A stretch of DNA of 19,866 bases from Candidatus Poseidoniales archaeon. Lineage in GTDB: Archaea > Thermoplasmatota > Poseidoniia > Poseidoniales > Poseidoniaceae. The stretch spans positions 1-19,866 of the forward strand of contig QXYA01000118.1 of the NCBI GenBank assembly GCA_009887135.1, given 5' to 3'. The notes below the pieces were generated by a model that did not search any database, was not told where the DNA came from, and saw nothing but the letters and a program-made list of their open reading frames with translations. Positions 16,703-19,866 of this stretch are shown here, piece after piece (within the stretch, counting starts at the first letter, position 1; every line of letters begins with the position of its first letter). The translations under genes were made by a program, and so were the position numbers.

Positions 16703-18871
16703 TCACTCTTCTTCCGTCTCTTGACGGAATGGACTGAAGATACCAATATCTTCAATGATCTCAGAAGGTCCTGGGAGAATCGATAAGATGTCATCAGTTC
16801 GCAATCCGGTCGCTTTGTAGATTCTATTGGCTAGAGTTTCTTTTTTGATTCGCCCCGGAGAAAGTACAGCATATCGTTCACATCGTTCTTTGATTGTTGA
16901 AACAGTGCCTCCAAGAAGGAGTGGAACTCCATTGATTGCAACAAGGCCAACTGCCATTTGGACATCTAAATCCTTGAACCATTGACGTTGTCCACGTACA
17001 ATGAATGCGCCTTTACCGACGTATTCACCGGTCTGTGCAGACTTGGAAACTTGAGCAGGCTTTACCGCGAAGACAGTTCCATGAGCTCCGCCTCCATTCC
17101 ATGCTCGACTCCAGCAAAGAGCGAGTGTAGCAGCCTCTTCCAATTTCTCATCTGTGATTCTCTCATCACCGAGTTTATCGACGATTCGGTAGGAAGCCAC
17201 GCCGGGTGGTAATTGCTCAAAGGGTTCTTCATCGATTGCAAATCCTTGTGTTGCTCGAAGACTACAACTTGGAGCGCCGTGAATGTCTGCGTGAAGGTAC
17301 ATGTCTCCACCTGAAAGGTGCTTTTTGACAATGGCATCATTTCCTTTCGCATCCTTACCTCCAACCAATAAATGGCCACCCGAAATGATGCTCCAGCGAT
17401 GTTGTTCAAACCACAACCGTTTACTTCGACGAACTGTTTGAAGACGCCCACTTGCTTGTTGTTTTGCTTCTTTCTTTTGTGCTCTTTTGAATTCAACCTT
17501 CGTATCAGCAAGGGCTTTCGTCGCTCCTGAGGTCTTGTATTTCTGTTTCCGGGCTGATTCAAAATACCGTTGTGCATTTTGGTGAACGGTTTCATCAAGA
17601 GAGAGCGTGAAGACAAGTCCTGGATCTCCGTTTTCATCAGGGAGGCGAACCATCATTGTACGTTCTGCAGGATTGCCTGAATCAACCCACGGGTTTTCTT
17701 TTAGGCCAGACAGAATAGTTTTCCAGGTTTTGGTTTCAAGTGCTTCATTCGCTTGTTGTAAAATTGTTTCAACATGGGTCCAATTCGATTGAATTGCATG
17801 ACCAATCGCTTGTTGCTTCTCGATCTTCTTTGCAAAACCTTCGAGCGCCTTTTCTTGCTGATTTAGCCGCCGTTCAAGGCGTTCAACATTTGTTGAATGT
17901 CCTCTTCCTGGAGCAGCAGCATCGAGTTTCTCTCGTTCTCGGCGTGCCAATGCATTTGCATCATGATGACCTTTCCAGGCATCAATGGTCGACGTCAGTG
18001 TTGGATATTCAATGTAGATTGACGTTGAGTGGGATGGTAATAAGAGAGGTGTCGCTTCTTTAGCAGTTTCTCGAATCACAGCATTTGCTGCAGCATCATG
18101 TCCTTTCGTAGAAGCGATGGCTTGGAGCGCTTCAGCATCATGTTCTTCAGTCGGTTTTACAATAAGATAGCCTTGTTTTGAAGATTTTAATTCATCCAAG
18201 AAATGTGTCAGAGAGTCGTGAACGACACCTGTATCTGCATCTGTAGTCGAACTGTTTGGCTCAAGACCTGCATGTTCGCATACAGCATTTGCATACACAC
18301 CCCCGAGGTTGATTTTACCTCCAAGAGTTGAAACTAAGTCACGATCAGAATCTGAGAAGATATCGTTAATCACATCAGGAGTTAACGTGTAAGGATCTAC
18401 TGCAGCAGGTGGAGGAATGTACACTTCTCCCTTCTTGATGGTCCGTCCAGCATAACTCGCATGGGTAAGAGGCTGAATGATGACATCATCTTCATCCATT
18501 AAAATGACATTCCCATCTCTAAACAATTCAACACTCAGGGAGCGTTTTCCATGTTTTGTATCAAATCTAAGAAGAAGTACCCTATCGAATCCAAGTTGTT
18601 CAACGCCTGTTAGTCGAGCATTCTTGAGATGTTTGCGTAAAACCATTGCAAATGGTGGTGGTGTCATTGGCATTGGACGATCTCGTTGAGATGTGTATAC
18701 ACGTTGTCCCCGAACGATGACTAGATCAAATTGGTCTGATTCTTTTGGATTAATACGAAGAACAATTTGTTCGTAATGGGGCATGTAGGCCTTCTTGACA
18801 TATGCGCCTGCCCACGAATCAAGCTCTTGAGAAACAGCCCGAACGTCAAACCCAGTCATTGATGCCTTCAT
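16703..18871 (-). CDS. rqcH: NFACT family protein, RqcH/Rqc2 homologue
   Basis: A 722-residue protein of the ribosome-quality-control family that binds nerve-stalled large subunits in the general sense of peptidyl-tRNA-carrying 50S subunits and recruits tRNA for C-terminal tailing. The NFACT-N domain covers about 1-170. It contains LGFDRVLLLRFD, whose D96-R97 corresponds to the Asp-Arg pair needed for tailing in B. subtilis RqcH (from memory). The central part has charged helices at about 325-360 and 430-475 that suit the coiled-coil arm. NFACT-R (DUF814) lies at about 485-590 with GGKDAKGNDAIV and YLHADIHGAPS. No large NFACT-C domain is obvious; the end is short and acidic. An SD sequence GGAGGG overlaps the stop of the upstream dehydrogenase gene, which indicates co-translation. 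Family assignment is secure; tailing activity is inferred. Confidence 0.92.
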   Translation of the reverse strand: MKASMTGFDVRAVSQELDSWAGAYVKKAYMPHYEQIVLRINPKESDQFDLVIVRGQRVYTSQRDRPMPMTPPPFAMVLRKHLKNARLTGVEQLGFDRVLLLRFDTKHGKRSLSVELFRDGNVILMDEDDVIIQPLTHASYAGRTIKKGEVYIPPPAAVDPYTLTPDVINDIFSDSDRDLVSTLGGKINLGGVYANAVCEHAGLEPNSSTTDADTGVVHDSLTHFLDELKSSKQGYLIVKPTEEHDAEALQAIASTKGHDAAANAVIRETAKEATPLLLPSHSTSIYIEYPTLTSTIDAWKGHHDANALARREREKLDAAAPGRGHSTNVERLERRLNQQEKALEGFAKKIEKQQAIGHAIQSNWTHVETILQQANEALETKTWKTILSGLKENPWVDSGNPAERTMMVRLPDENGDPGLVFTLSLDETVHQNAQRYFESARKQKYKTSGATKALADTKVEFKRAQKKEAKQQASGRLQTVRRSKRLWFEQHRWSIISGGHLLVGGKDAKGNDAIVKKHLSGGDMYLHADIHGAPSCSLRATQGFAIDEEPFEQLPPGVASYRIVDKLGDERITDEKLEEAATLALCWSRAWNGGGAHGTVFAVKPAQVSKSAQTGEYVGKGAFIVRGQRQWFKDLDVQMAVGLVAINGVPLLLGGTVSTIKERCERYAVLSPGRIKKETLANRIYKATGLRTDDILSILPGPSEIIEDIGIFSPFRQETEEE

Positions 18872-18877
18872 GTAAAT

Positions 18878-18884
18878 CCCTCCT
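18878..18884 (-). promoter_or_regulatory. Strong ribosome-binding site of rqcH overlapping the upstream stop
   Basis: On the minus strand AGGAGGG lies six bases before the ATG at 18871 and overlaps the TAG stop (18883-18885) of the dehydrogenase gene. It is the clearest Shine-Dalgarno sequence in the window and supports both the rqcH start and coupling of the two genes. Confidence 0.75.
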
Positions 18885-19866
18885 ATTCTTCGAAACGTAA
18901 CAATACTTTGCCGATGTTTTTCCCATCATGTATGTATTGGTGAGCCTTTGCAACATCACGTGCATCAAATACTGAATCAATTATAGGAGTCAAAACTCCT
19001 TCTTTAATTCCATTAACAATGCGTTCCATTTGTTCGGTCATGACATCTTCATCAGGCCATGTGCCCATGTGGACACCGAAGACGCCTTGATTTCGTGACA
19101 TCATTTTCATTGGATCGAAACGAGGACGTTTCCTAAATGCAAAGAAGGCTTTGAGAAGAGAACGCTTTGAAGAAGGAGCTGCAGAAGACATTCCGTAGGT
19201 GTATAATTTCCCTCCATGTGCTAGAACAGATAGGCTTCGCTTGAGATGATCGCCACCAATTGGGTCAAGAATATGATCGACGCCTTTGCCATCAGTTGCA
19301 TTTTTGATGATGTGTACAAAATCTTCGTTATGCCGATCGATTGCAGTTGCTCCATACGATTGGATAATTTCGGCTTTAGCCGAAGATGCAGTTGACCAAA
19401 CGTTAGCGACTCCAGCCCATTTGCAGAGTTGAAGCGCTGCAGTTCCTACACCGCCACCGCCACCGTGAATGAGAACCGAATCAGTTGGTTTTAGATTTCC
19501 AAGATGATGGAGCATGTGATGTGCCGTAATGTAGGTGACTGGCATTGAAGCAGCAGCCTCTAGCGTCATTTCGTCAGGAATTGGAATGACTCGATTGACT
19601 TCAGTAACAACGTGAGTTGCTTGTCCTCCAGTTCTCATCATTCCGACAACACGTTGCCCAACTTCGAATCCTTCGACATCACTTCCTAGTGCATGGATGA
19701 CTCCACTAACTTCGTAGCCTGGGGTAAATGGAAACGGCGGTCTTGGTTGATAGAAACCCATACGCATGAGCGTGTCTGCAAAGTTAATCCCAGCAAAATG
19801 AACCTGAATACAGACCTCATTTTTCTCTGGAATTGGAATCTCAATATCTTGGATATCTAGGACCGA
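18883..19866 (-). CDS. Quinone oxidoreductase-like medium-chain dehydrogenase (5' partial)
   Basis: The frame stays open to the last base of the window (codons before the ATG at 19767 read INFADTL), and INFAD...PGYEVSG is the normal family N-terminus. The true start therefore lies just past the window and roughly the first few residues are missing. The visible part is a GroES-like fold (FTPGYEVSGVI, GQRVVG) followed by a Rossmann domain with the nucleotide-binding GGGGGVGTAALQ motif, and a C-terminal substrate part ending VLLRFEE. No structural-zinc Cys cluster is seen, which suits the NADPH:quinone reductase/VAT-1-like branch. Substrate is unknown. It is the first gene of a two-gene unit with rqcH (11 bp apart). 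Confidence 0.88.
   Translation of the reverse strand, partial: SVLDIQDIEIPIPEKNEVCIQVHFAGINFADTLMRMGFYQPRPPFPFTPGYEVSGVIHALGSDVEGFEVGQRVVGMMRTGGQATHVVTEVNRVIPIPDEMTLEAAASMPVTYITAHHMLHHLGNLKPTDSVLIHGGGGGVGTAALQLCKWAGVANVWSTASSAKAEIIQSYGATAIDRHNEDFVHIIKNATDGKGVDHILDPIGGDHLKRSLSVLAHGGKLYTYGMSSAAPSSKRSLLKAFFAFRKRPRFDPMKMMSRNQGVFGVHMGTWPDEDVMTEQMERIVNGIKEGVLTPIIDSVFDARDVAKAHQYIHDGKNIGKVLLRFEE

Overview
The window reads as a compact chromosome segment from an uncultivated planktonic archaeon, most likely a Marine Group II/III euryarchaeote (Poseidoniales-like). This is inferred from gene style, not from a marker gene. The pointers are a giant membrane-anchored surface protein full of acidic calcium-binding repeats, an RqcH/NFACT protein of archaeal length, a COG2309 (M29-like) protein, a tRNA gene without encoded CCA, moderate GC, and gaps of under 100 bp between genes. 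Several genes are of bacterial type (RNase PH, MogA, a Bacteroidetes-like dihydroorotase, a free-standing thiolase). That fits the mosaic gene content known for these archaea but leaves the assignment short of certain.

Layout, left to right. Positions 1-6126 (+) hold a 5'-truncated surface protein (FG-GAP-like N-terminus, thrombospondin type 3-like repeats, one membrane helix, cytoplasmic tail), followed 51 bp later by a soluble EF-hand/zinc-ribbon protein. Positions 6123-7253 (-) hold an aminopeptidase-T-like protein that seems to have lost metal ligands. Positions 7351-8847 (+) hold an M32 carboxypeptidase. Positions 8848-14346 (-) form a long same-strand block, read from right to left: RNase PH, tRNA-Phe(GAA), a large multi-pass membrane protein, MogA, dihydroorotase and a small two-helix membrane protein. 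Positions 14439-16702 (+) hold a thiolase and a membrane-anchored M24 metallopeptidase. Positions 16703-19866 (-) hold an RqcH/NFACT protein translated just after a quinone-oxidoreductase-like dehydrogenase that runs off the window end.

The genes are mostly housekeeping and peptide/RNA turnover functions: tRNA 3' maturation (RNase PH), ribosome rescue (RqcH), peptide degradation (M32, M24), pyrimidine synthesis (PyrC), molybdenum cofactor (MogA) and acyl-CoA metabolism (thiolase). No mobile element, CRISPR array, phage gene or defence island is visible. The points most worth a second look are the alternating calcium-repeat architecture and its EF-hand partner, the apparent M29 pseudoenzyme, the rph/tRNA-Phe unit bracketed by two identical 8-bp palindromes, a perfect 10-bp hairpin between mogA and pyrC, and three convergent gene pairs with no spacer at all.
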